DNA of 64,000 nucleotides from Gammaproteobacteria bacterium. GTDB taxonomy: Bacteria; Pseudomonadota; Gammaproteobacteria; Steroidobacterales; Foliamicaceae. The stretch spans positions 25,949-89,948 of the forward strand of contig JAPOTY010000037.1 in the NCBI GenBank assembly GCA_026708965.1, given 5' to 3'. How positions within the stretch are numbered: the first letter of the stretch is position 1; each line of letters begins with the position of its first letter. A model generated the notes under the pieces. It did no database searches. It had not been told where the DNA came from and worked only from the letters and a program-made list of their open reading frames with translations. The position numbers were made by a program, and so were the translations under genes. Below are positions 1 to 7,435 of the stretch, piece by piece.

Positions 1-309
1 GTGATTGCCGGGCTGGATTCCAGCGACGCCGCGCGAACGGCCCTGTCGCGGTGGAGCCGACTGTTGGCGAGAACCTGCCACAATATACAGTGGAACTACG
101 ATCCCGACACGATCATTATTGGCGGCGGCATGATTGAATCGAAGGAGGCATGGTGGCAGCAGTTCCAGGAATCCTTGGCGGACCTCAACCAGCGCTTCGG
201 CCTGCCTTGCGAGATGGATGTGAGGCCCGCGGTTTTAGGCAATGACGCGGCCATGGTGGGGGCGGGGCTGATGGCTTGGCACGACCCCGGAATGCAAAGC
301 CAAAGCTAA
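1..309 (+). CDS. ROK-family sugar kinase/regulator, C-terminal fragment (5' end outside window)
   Basis: This is the last ~100 residues of a ROK (repressor, ORF, kinase) protein; the family contains sugar kinases such as glucokinase and N-acetylmannosamine kinase as well as transcriptional repressors. The segment DPDTIIIGGGM (residues 33-43) is the typical late beta-strand and glycine turn, and LGNDAAMVGAGLMA is the usual C-terminal helix region. The GTG at base 1 is not a real start; the gene begins upstream of the window. It precedes a sugar ABC-transporter locus with an alpha-mannosidase, so a sugar kinase or sugar-responsive repressor is a sensible guess. The part that would separate kinase from repressor (an N-terminal helix-turn-helix) is not visible. 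Confidence 0.8.
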   Translation: MIAGLDSSDAARTALSRWSRLLARTCHNIQWNYDPDTIIIGGGMIESKEAWWQQFQESLADLNQRFGLPCEMDVRPAVLGNDAAMVGAGLMAWHDPGMQSQS

Positions 310-356
310 CAGGCCGGGCAGAGCGGCAGCGCATAGCGTTCAAAGGGCCTGATCCG

Positions 357-1226
357 ATGTTCCGCAAACTGACGCCTTATCTCTTTCTATGCCCCGCGAT
401 GCTGATTATCGGGATCTTCGTGCTGCTGCCGATGGCCAGCGCGCTCGTCATCAGCTTCAGCGACTACAACATGATCGAGGCGCATCGTTTTGCGGGGCTG
501 GATCAATACCGGCGGCTGCTCAAGGATCCTTTTTTCTGGAACGCGCTTTATAACAGCCTGCTTTATCTGCTGGTGGTGGTTCCCGTCCTTTCCTTCGCCC
601 CCGTTTTCCTGGCCGCGCTGGTGAACCGCAAACTGCCGGGCATCGCGGTGTTCCGGGGCATTTACTATCTGCCCGTGGTGACCTCGCTGGTGGTGACCGG
701 GCTGATGTGGAAGTGGGTGTACGAGGAGAACGGGGTCCTGAATTTCATCTTGCGGAATCTGGGCCTGATGAGCGAGCCCATCGCCTGGCTTGCCACGCCC
801 TCGGTATCGCTGTTCGCCGTGATGGCGGTCACGGTGTGGAGCGGGATGGGTTTCTACATGGTTATTTATCTGGCGGGCCTGCAGTCCATCCCCAAGGCGC
901 TCTACGAAGTGGCCGAGCTGCAAGGGGTCAGCCGAATCAGGCAAACCCTGTTCATCACCATCCCCATGCTCAGGCCCTATATCGCCTTGGTCGCGGTTAT
1001 TTCCTCGATCGCGGCCATGAAGGTTTTCGACGAGGTCTTCATCATGACCGGAGGCGGCCCTCTGGGCCAGACCGAAACGCTTGTTTTTTTCGTTTATCAG
1101 AACGCTTTTATCGAATTCGATATGGGCTACGCCTCGGCGGCCGGCATGGCGCTGTTCGCCGCCACCTTCGCGCTCTCCGTTCTGAACCTCATGCTGGCCC
1201 GCGATAGCGGCTATGCAAAGCGATGA
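357..1226 (+). CDS. Sugar ABC transporter permease 1 (MalF/UgpA type)
   Basis: Inner-membrane permease of a carbohydrate-uptake ABC transporter (CUT1 type). The protein has about 289 residues with six predicted hydrophobic segments, the first right after the start (TPYLFLCPAMLIIGIFVLL). The EAA loop that contacts the ATPase is visible as YEVAELQGVSRIRQTLFITIP. The open frame extends upstream to 276, but the ATG at 357 gives the normal family N-terminus and has AAGGG about 10 nt before it. The last 14 nt overlap the next permease gene, as expected for an operon. No solute-binding protein is present downstream, so it is probably encoded before the window. Substrate is unknown; the adjacent GH38 enzyme suggests mannosides. 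Confidence 0.92.
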   Translation: MFRKLTPYLFLCPAMLIIGIFVLLPMASALVISFSDYNMIEAHRFAGLDQYRRLLKDPFFWNALYNSLLYLLVVVPVLSFAPVFLAALVNRKLPGIAVFRGIYYLPVVTSLVVTGLMWKWVYEENGVLNFILRNLGLMSEPIAWLATPSVSLFAVMAVTVWSGMGFYMVIYLAGLQSIPKALYEVAELQGVSRIRQTLFITIPMLRPYIALVAVISSIAAMKVFDEVFIMTGGGPLGQTETLVFFVYQNAFIEFDMGYASAAGMALFAATFALSVLNLMLARDSGYAKR

Positions 1227-2115
1227 CAAGCCCCTCCCAAGGATGAGGCCGCCAACCGCAGGATTCGCGAACCGCCGATACGGAGGCGGTTTCGCCCCGG
1301 CGGGGCAGGTGCTGTTGCGCTACGCCGCTCTGATCGCGGTGGCTTTGGTTTTTATCGGCCCTTTTGCCTGGCTGCTGTCAACAGCCATGAAATCGGGCTC
1401 GGAGAATATATTCCAGTATCCGCCCCAATTCCTGCCGCAGCAGCCCACTTTCCAGAATTTCGGGCGCGTGTTCCAAGCCCTGCCGTTCCTCAGCTATTTC
1501 GTCAATAGCGCATTCGTGGCGGCAATGGCCGTCTCCTGCAATCTGGTTTTTTGCTCATTGGCCGCCTATCCCTTGGCGCGGATGTCCTTCGCCGGGAAAA
1601 ATCCGATTTTCCTGGTGCTCATCAGCACGATGATGCTGCCGTTCCAACTGCTGATGATCCCGCTTTACAGCATTGCGGTTGCTTTGGGGCTGAATAATTC
1701 CTTTCTCGGATTGATGATTCCGCACGCCTGCACCGCTTTCGGCATTTTCCTGATGCGGCAGGCGTTTTTAACCATACCGCATCAACTGGAGGAGTCCGCC
1801 CGCGTTGAGGGCGTGAGCCGGTTGCGGATCTGGTGGCATGTGATGCTGCCATTATCCAAGCCGGCTTTGGCGACCCTCGCCGTTTTCACGTTCGTGGGCG
1901 TTTGGGGGGATTTCCTCTGGCCGCTGGTGATTATGGACGACCAAGCCAAATTCACGCTCCCGCTGGGCGTGAACAAGCTCTCCGGCGCCTTCGGCAAGGA
2001 TTGGCGGCTGGTGGCCGCCGGCGCGATCCTGTCGATCATTCCCACCATCGCGGTTTTTCTCTTCGCCCAGAGATTCTTTATTTCAGGCGCCTTGAAGGGC
2101 GCCGTGAAAGGCTGA
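1213..2115 (+). CDS. Sugar ABC transporter permease 2 (MalG/UgpE type)
   Basis: Second inner-membrane permease of the same importer, 300 residues. The N-terminal ~35 residues are cytoplasmic and basic, followed by hydrophobic segments starting at YAALIAVALVFIGPFAWLLS. The EAA motif appears as LEESARVEGVSRLRIWWHVMLP. It overlaps the upstream permease by 14 nt and ends 5 nt before the GH38 gene, so the three genes are very likely co-transcribed and translationally coupled. The pair would form the MalFG-like heterodimer energised by the ATPase at 4696-5778. Confidence 0.92.
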   Translation: MQSDDKPLPRMRPPTAGFANRRYGGGFAPAGQVLLRYAALIAVALVFIGPFAWLLSTAMKSGSENIFQYPPQFLPQQPTFQNFGRVFQALPFLSYFVNSAFVAAMAVSCNLVFCSLAAYPLARMSFAGKNPIFLVLISTMMLPFQLLMIPLYSIAVALGLNNSFLGLMIPHACTAFGIFLMRQAFLTIPHQLEESARVEGVSRLRIWWHVMLPLSKPALATLAVFTFVGVWGDFLWPLVIMDDQAKFTLPLGVNKLSGAFGKDWRLVAAGAILSIIPTIAVFLFAQRFFISGALKGAVKG

Positions 2116-2120
2116 CGCGC

Positions 2121-4673
2121 ATGGCCCGAAACGCATCCATTATTGTCCATACCCATTGGGATCGGGAGTGGTACCTGACCAACGAGGAATATACGGGGCG
2201 GCTGCTGCGAATCTTTCCGTCGATACTGGAAAGCCTCAAAGCCGGGCAGCTCGACCATTTCCTGTTTGACGGGCAGACCGCGGCGCTTGAGGATTTATTG
2301 GAGCACTGCGAGGAGAGTGTCGCCAGGGCAGTTATCGCGCATATCAAGGAGGGGCGCATCCATATCGGCCCTTGGTACGTGATGCCGGATGAATTTTTAT
2401 GTTCCGGCGAGGCGCTGGTGCGTAATCTGGAGGAAGGCATCCGGGTTTCCAGGCACTACGGAGAAAGCGCGTTCGTGGGCTACTTGCCTGATTCCTTCGG
2501 GCATGTCGCCCAGATGCCGCAAATTCTTAAAGGCTTCCATATCGATGCGGCCGTGGTGTGGAGGGGCGCCGCCGCCGAAAGCGATCTTTTTCGATGGCGT
2601 TCGCCGAATGGCGACGAGCTGCGCTGCATTTTTCTGCCGGAAGGCTATTACCAGAATCCCTTTTCCAAGATGGAATACGTGGAGGCCGCCGCCCGGTATT
2701 TCGATGCGCTGGCCGGCAAGGCCAGCCGCGGACCGTTGCTGCTGACCGAGGGAGGCGACCATCTTGCGCCGCCGGAAAACCTCAAGGACCGGATATCCAA
2801 GTTTAACGCGGCTCAAAATAAATACCATCTCAAGCAAACCACGCTCCATGAGCATGCAATGGAAAAATGCGCGGATGATTCCCGGCCATTGCCGGTGCTG
2901 GCCGGCGAGCTTCGCGATAACTCGAATGCCTTTGTGCTGCCTGACGTGTTATCGAGCCGGCGCTATCTGAAGCGGCTCAACCAGGAGGCGGAGGACAGGC
3001 TTCTAGGCCGAACAGAGCCATTGCTGGCGGCGGTCGGATTAGGGGGCCGCTATCCCCGCCGGTACTTGCGGGAGACTTGGAAACTGCTCCTGCAGCAGCA
3101 TGCGCATGATTCCATTTGCGGATGCAGCATCGACGAAGTGCACCGGGAGATGGTCGTCCGGTTCAGGCGAGTGCAAAACCGTTTGGATGCCATGGAAACG
3201 CTTGCCTGCGAGGCCATCGGCCTTCAGGGTTCCCGTTTGAACCGCCCCGGAGCGCCGTCGCCTTTCGCGGACGACGCGCGGATGACGGCATTCAATCCGT
3301 CCTTGAAGTCGCGTTCGGGATGGCATCCGGTTGATCTATTTCTTCAAGGCGAAAAAGCTGCGGGGCTGGAAGTGGAGGATCAATCCGGCGGCCCCTGCGA
3401 AGCCATCGTGTGCGGCTGCGAGGAGCACCGATCCTTCGCCTCGCCGGTCGATGACTTTCCGCAACATTCGGCAGGCCACCGCTACGAGGTGTTCGTGCGT
3501 TTGAGCATGGAGGGATGGGAAAGCAAGGCGCTCCGCTTCGCCAAAAAGCCTGCCTCTGGCGAATCGTCCGAAACCGCGCCGTCAGGCGGCAGCCAAGCGC
3601 AAACCGAGATCAGCAATGACTGGCTTTCGGTCAGCCTTTCGGAGCGCGGGATCAGGATCGAGAATATCCGCTCCGGAGAGGCCGTTGATTCAGCGCTCTC
3701 CGTTATCTCCGAAGGCGATGCTGGCGATAGCTATAGCTATTCCCCGCCCCCGGAGCCATGGATATCCGAGGCGCGGATTGTTAGCGCGCGCCGGCGGCAA
3801 TTCGGGCCGCATGGGGCGGAGCTGGCGGTTTCCTTTCGCTTGCGCCAGCCGCAATCGCTCTGCGCCGGCCGCAGCGGCGCCTCAACGGGCCAAGTCGATT
3901 CGCATGGCCTTTTGAGGATGCGCCTTTTCAGCGGAGAGCCTTTCGTTCGCGCCGCCCTTGAATGGACGAATAAAGCCAAAGACCATCGCTTGAGGCTGGT
4001 GTTCCCCCTTGGAGGGAAAGCGGCAGGCACGGCCAGCGATTCCGCATTCGCGTTGATCAGGCGGCCTGTGGCGTACAGGGAGGAGCCAAAGGCTCTGTCA
4101 AAGCCTGAAGCGCGGGTTAGCGTGAATCCGTCGTATTCCTTTATCGAAGCGGGCAAGCTCAGCATCGGCCATTTGGCCATGCAGGAATACGAAGTGCTTG
4201 ATCGCGGCGAAACGGACGCGCTGGCTTTAACGCTGATCCGCTGCGTCGGCTGGCTTTCGCGCAGAGACCTGCTGGCCAGAAGCGCCGGCGCCGGGCCTGA
4301 TTTTGAAACGCCCGAGGCGCAATGCATCGGCACAGAGGAATTTCGGTTTATTTTTTCGGTGGGCGGCGCGGCCGGGGATCGTGTGTCGTTGCAGGATGCC
4401 GAGGCGTTCCGCCGCCCGGCGCTCTTTTTGAACGGCGCCGGCGAAGTTGCGGCCCGGCCGCTGAAAATGCGCTCGGAGGCGCTGTTGCTATCGTCGTGCC
4501 GCCAACTGGACGGGGAGCTGGAAATAAGGCTTTTCAATCCCACCGCCAAGCCCCAGGAATATGAGCTCTCAGGCGGCTCCGCGAGGCGCGTTTCCCTTGC
4601 GGGGGAAGATATTGAGAACCCGTCGGACGCTGTGGCGCCGGGCGAGATAGCCACCTTGCGGATAAAAAGATGA
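2121..4673 (+). CDS. Glycoside hydrolase family 38 alpha-mannosidase
   Basis: An 850-residue retaining, zinc-dependent alpha-mannosidase that releases alpha-linked mannose. Residues 10-17 read HTHWDREW, the GH38 metal motif (H12 and D14 predicted Zn ligands); YLPDSFGH at 121-128 carries the predicted nucleophile D124; GPWYVMPDEFLCSGEALVRNL begins near residue 83, and HAHDSICGCSIDE holds the later metal ligand. No signal peptide is seen, so it is likely cytoplasmic and acts on imported short mannosides, as E. coli MngB acts on mannosyl-glycerate. An open frame runs upstream to 1833 inside the permease gene, but the ATG at 2121 directly before MARNASIIVHTHWD is the sensible start. It lies in an ABC-transport operon. 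Confidence 0.93.
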   Translation: MARNASIIVHTHWDREWYLTNEEYTGRLLRIFPSILESLKAGQLDHFLFDGQTAALEDLLEHCEESVARAVIAHIKEGRIHIGPWYVMPDEFLCSGEALVRNLEEGIRVSRHYGESAFVGYLPDSFGHVAQMPQILKGFHIDAAVVWRGAAAESDLFRWRSPNGDELRCIFLPEGYYQNPFSKMEYVEAAARYFDALAGKASRGPLLLTEGGDHLAPPENLKDRISKFNAAQNKYHLKQTTLHEHAMEKCADDSRPLPVLAGELRDNSNAFVLPDVLSSRRYLKRLNQEAEDRLLGRTEPLLAAVGLGGRYPRRYLRETWKLLLQQHAHDSICGCSIDEVHREMVVRFRRVQNRLDAMETLACEAIGLQGSRLNRPGAPSPFADDARMTAFNPSLKSRSGWHPVDLFLQGEKAAGLEVEDQSGGPCEAIVCGCEEHRSFASPVDDFPQHSAGHRYEVFVRLSMEGWESKALRFAKKPASGESSETAPSGGSQAQTEISNDWLSVSLSERGIRIENIRSGEAVDSALSVISEGDAGDSYSYSPPPEPWISEARIVSARRRQFGPHGAELAVSFRLRQPQSLCAGRSGASTGQVDSHGLLRMRLFSGEPFVRAALEWTNKAKDHRLRLVFPLGGKAAGTASDSAFALIRRPVAYREEPKALSKPEARVSVNPSYSFIEAGKLSIGHLAMQEYEVLDRGETDALALTLIRCVGWLSRRDLLARSAGAGPDFETPEAQCIGTEEFRFIFSVGGAAGDRVSLQDAEAFRRPALFLNGAGEVAARPLKMRSEALLLSSCRQLDGELEIRLFNPTAKPQEYELSGGSARRVSLAGEDIENPSDAVAPGEIATLRIKR

Positions 4674-4695
4674 GCCGGTTTGCGGAGCGCTCCCG

Positions 4696-5778
4696 ATGAC
4701 CTCGATATCGCTAAAAGGCGTCACAAAGATTTTCGGCTCGAAATGCGCGGTCCGCGAAACCGATCTGGAAATCGAAAGCGGGGAGTTCATTGTGTTCGTG
4801 GGGCCGTCCGGTTGCGGCAAATCAACATTGCTCCGCATGATTTCGGGGCTGGAAGAGGCCACCGGCGGCAGCATTCTGTTTGATCAAATCGATATGACGG
4901 CAACCCCTGCAAGCAAGCGGGGCGTGGCGATGGTGTTCCAAGCCTATGCGCTTTATCCGCATATGACTGCGGCGCGGAATTTAAGCTTCGGCCTCAGGAT
5001 GACGGGGCATTCCAAAGAGGAAATCGCCCGGCGCGTCGGGCGCGCGGTGAAAATACTCAGGCTGGATGATTATTTGAACCGGAAGCCCGCCCAGCTGTCG
5101 GGCGGCCAGTGCCAGCGCGTCGCCATCGGCCGGGCCCTCGTGCAGCAGCCCAAGGTATTCCTTTTCGACGAGCCGCTATCGAATCTCGATGCGGGGCTTC
5201 GGGGCTCGATGCGCGTTGAAATCGCCGCGCTCCACCGCGAGCTCGGCAACACCATGGTTTATGTGACCCATGACCAGCTCGAAGCGATGACGCTGGCCGA
5301 CCGGATCGTTGTTTTGAACGACGGCCGCATCGAGCAGATCGGAACGCCGCATGAAATCTACCATCAGCCGAAAAATATATTCGTTGCGGAGTTCATGGGC
5401 GCCCCCAGAATCAATATGCTTCCGGGCGTTGCGGTCGAGGAGGGCGGGCTGTTCCTGCCGCTTGATCCCGAGCAAAAAATTCCGCTTGCCGCCGCGCCTA
5501 GCGCAGTGAAAGCGGGCGATAGGATATCGGTGGGCATCAGGCCGGAGGATGTTTCCGGCAGCCCGGATTCCGCGCTTGAGATGCGGGTTGATTTTATTGA
5601 GCAAACGGGCGCAATGACCCATTATTTTGGCCGCGTGGGCCGGCATGAATTCCGAGTGGCATCGAGCGAAGGCCTGCCATGCCGGCCCGGAGAGCGGATT
5701 CATCTGGGTTTCGCTGCGGAAAGGCTGCATTATTTCGACGGGAAAGGGCAGCGGATCAGCCCGGAAACACAGCGCTGA
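4696..5778 (+). CDS. Sugar ABC transporter ATP-binding protein (MalK/UgpC family)
   Basis: A 360-residue ATPase of a CUT1 sugar importer. Walker A is GPSGCGKST (residues 36-44), the signature is LSGGQCQRVAIGRAL, Walker B is VFLFDEPLSNLD, and the switch histidine is in YVTHDQLEAMTLADR. The C-terminal ~120 residues carry the TOBE/OB fold seen in MalK and UgpC (VGIRPEDV). It follows the mannosidase by 22 nt and belongs with the two permeases upstream. MalK-type ATPases can serve several importers, so it need not be dedicated. The signature has C where Q or R is more usual (GGQCQR), which is a tolerated position. Confidence 0.93.
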   Translation: MTSISLKGVTKIFGSKCAVRETDLEIESGEFIVFVGPSGCGKSTLLRMISGLEEATGGSILFDQIDMTATPASKRGVAMVFQAYALYPHMTAARNLSFGLRMTGHSKEEIARRVGRAVKILRLDDYLNRKPAQLSGGQCQRVAIGRALVQQPKVFLFDEPLSNLDAGLRGSMRVEIAALHRELGNTMVYVTHDQLEAMTLADRIVVLNDGRIEQIGTPHEIYHQPKNIFVAEFMGAPRINMLPGVAVEEGGLFLPLDPEQKIPLAAAPSAVKAGDRISVGIRPEDVSGSPDSALEMRVDFIEQTGAMTHYFGRVGRHEFRVASSEGLPCRPGERIHLGFAAERLHYFDGKGQRISPETQR

Positions 5779-5822
5779 TCTTTGATGATGCGAACCCGGC
5801 TTGCGCCGGTTGATGGACCGAT

Positions 5823-7370
5823 ATGGAAAAAAGACTGCTGCTGCTGCCGGTTGACGGGCGGCCTGTGGTGCGCGGCCAGTTAAAGCACCTCGCTCGGCTT
5901 GCAGGATGGGATCTGGCGCTGCCGCCCATCTCCATGCTCGGCTATTTCCGGGAGGCCGCCAACCGGGATGGAATCAGCGATTGGCTGCTGGAGCAGGCGG
6001 ACGGGGTCGATGGCTTTGTGCTGTCTTTGGACACGCTTGTTTACGGCGGCCTTGTCGCCAGCCGGATTTCCGCCGACTCCGCAGACAGCCTGCTGGCTCG
6101 CGCCGATTGCCTGAAGACGCTCAGGAGGATGTGCCCTTCAAAGCCGATCTACGGCTTTTTGGCGACCATGCGGATATCGAACAGCAATGTGGATGAAGAG
6201 GAGAAGGAATACTGGAGTTCATACGGCGAATCGATCTGGAAATGGTCGTACCACGCCGACAAGCATCGCGTTGATGGCGATGAAAACGACTTGCGCTTGT
6301 CGCAGGAGGCGAAATCCAGCATTCCGGCGGATATCCGGGACGACTACTTGGCAACGCGCTCGCGCAACGCCGGGATCGCCCAGGCCATGCTGGACTTGGC
6401 GAAGGATGGCGCCTTGCAGCGCCTTGTTCTCCCTCAGGACGACAACGCGCCTTATGGATTCAATATCGCCGAGGCCCGCGAGCTTCAGCAAAGAGTCAAC
6501 GACAGCGATCTGCGCCGCCGCGTGGAAATACGCTCCGGCGCGGATGAAGTCGCATGGACCCTGGCGGCCCGGATGATCTCGCATTTGGAGCGCCGCCCCG
6601 CCCGCAATGTCTATCTCAGTTGGCATCATCCCGGGGATGCCGCAACGATCGTTCCCCGCTATGAGAACCAGCCCGTCGGCATTGCCGTCAACAGCCAATT
6701 GCGGGCGGCGGGCGCCAATATCGCCCTTGGCATCAAGGATGCGGATCTGGTGCTGGGCATCCACACCGCCAATCAACCGCAGGGCGATTGGGCCGTACGG
6801 AAAGCGTTGGGGCGCAAAAATCCGCTCCGCTCCGCCTGGATGGAGGCATTGGCGCGGCGGCAGAAAGATGGCTTGCCCGTGGCCATCGCCGACCTCGCAT
6901 ACGCCAATGGCGGCGACCCGGATTTTTTTAATCTTGCGGTGGAGCGCCTGGATATTGAATCCCTGATCGCCTACGGCGCGTGGAACACCGCCAGCAACAG
7001 CCTTGGCACGGTTGCCGCCCAAATCCAGCTTTCGCCTTTGCGCCGCCCGTCGGCCCCGGGCATGGCATTGAAGATCACCCGCTTGATAGACGATGCGTTT
7101 TATCAGGCCGGCTACAGGCAAGTGGTTCGCCGAAAGCTCGAGGCCGGCGCGTGGACGCTGGACAGGGCGAAGCAAGCTTTTTGCGATGCCGCCAATCAGT
7201 GGCTGCGCGAGCATTCGATCACTTGCTTTAAGGTTTGCAATGCGTTTTTCCCGTGGAACCGAAGTTTCGAGATCGGGTTCGAATTAAAATCAGTCGGCAG
7301 GCGAGGCATGGGCGATGGAGGGGGCTGCGGACCTCGCGCTGAGCGCGCCCATCCATCCATGATGGCTTAA
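5823..7370 (+). CDS. DUF4127 family protein of unknown function
   Basis: A 515-residue soluble protein that opens with LLLLPVDGRPVVRGQ and then LARLAGWDLALPPISMLGYF, the start pattern of the DUF4127 family (LLPxDxRPxN ... PPxxLLG). Further recognisable blocks are SLDTLVYGGLVASR, LPQDDNAPYG and YGAWNTASNSLGT. The biochemical role of DUF4127 is not established as far as I know; members resemble alpha/beta hydrolase-like or metalloenzyme folds only loosely, so no reaction is assigned. It lies 44 nt after the transporter ATPase in the mannoside locus, which suggests a part in glycan or sugar metabolism. The last ~20 residues (glycine- and arginine-rich) look unlike the rest and may be a random extension after a lost stop. 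Confidence 0.8.
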   Translation: MEKRLLLLPVDGRPVVRGQLKHLARLAGWDLALPPISMLGYFREAANRDGISDWLLEQADGVDGFVLSLDTLVYGGLVASRISADSADSLLARADCLKTLRRMCPSKPIYGFLATMRISNSNVDEEEKEYWSSYGESIWKWSYHADKHRVDGDENDLRLSQEAKSSIPADIRDDYLATRSRNAGIAQAMLDLAKDGALQRLVLPQDDNAPYGFNIAEARELQQRVNDSDLRRRVEIRSGADEVAWTLAARMISHLERRPARNVYLSWHHPGDAATIVPRYENQPVGIAVNSQLRAAGANIALGIKDADLVLGIHTANQPQGDWAVRKALGRKNPLRSAWMEALARRQKDGLPVAIADLAYANGGDPDFFNLAVERLDIESLIAYGAWNTASNSLGTVAAQIQLSPLRRPSAPGMALKITRLIDDAFYQAGYRQVVRRKLEAGAWTLDRAKQAFCDAANQWLREHSITCFKVCNAFFPWNRSFEIGFELKSVGRRGMGDGGGCGPRAERAHPSMMA

Positions 7371-7435
7371 TGGCCTTGGCAACGGACAGCATGTTCCGGC
7401 GGGATGAGGCGCAGGGCGCCACGGGTGATTTTTCC

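Noticed and set aside
3737..4654. 305-codon open frame antisense to the mannosidase gene
   Set aside because: It is serine- and arginine-rich with no family pattern and lies wholly inside a well-supported gene; long antisense frames are expected at this GC content.
5787..5812. Small hairpin (CCGGC-TTGC-GCCGG) between the ATPase and DUF4127 genes
   Set aside because: Only 5 bp plus a bulge, no T run, and it stands within a likely operon; too weak to call.
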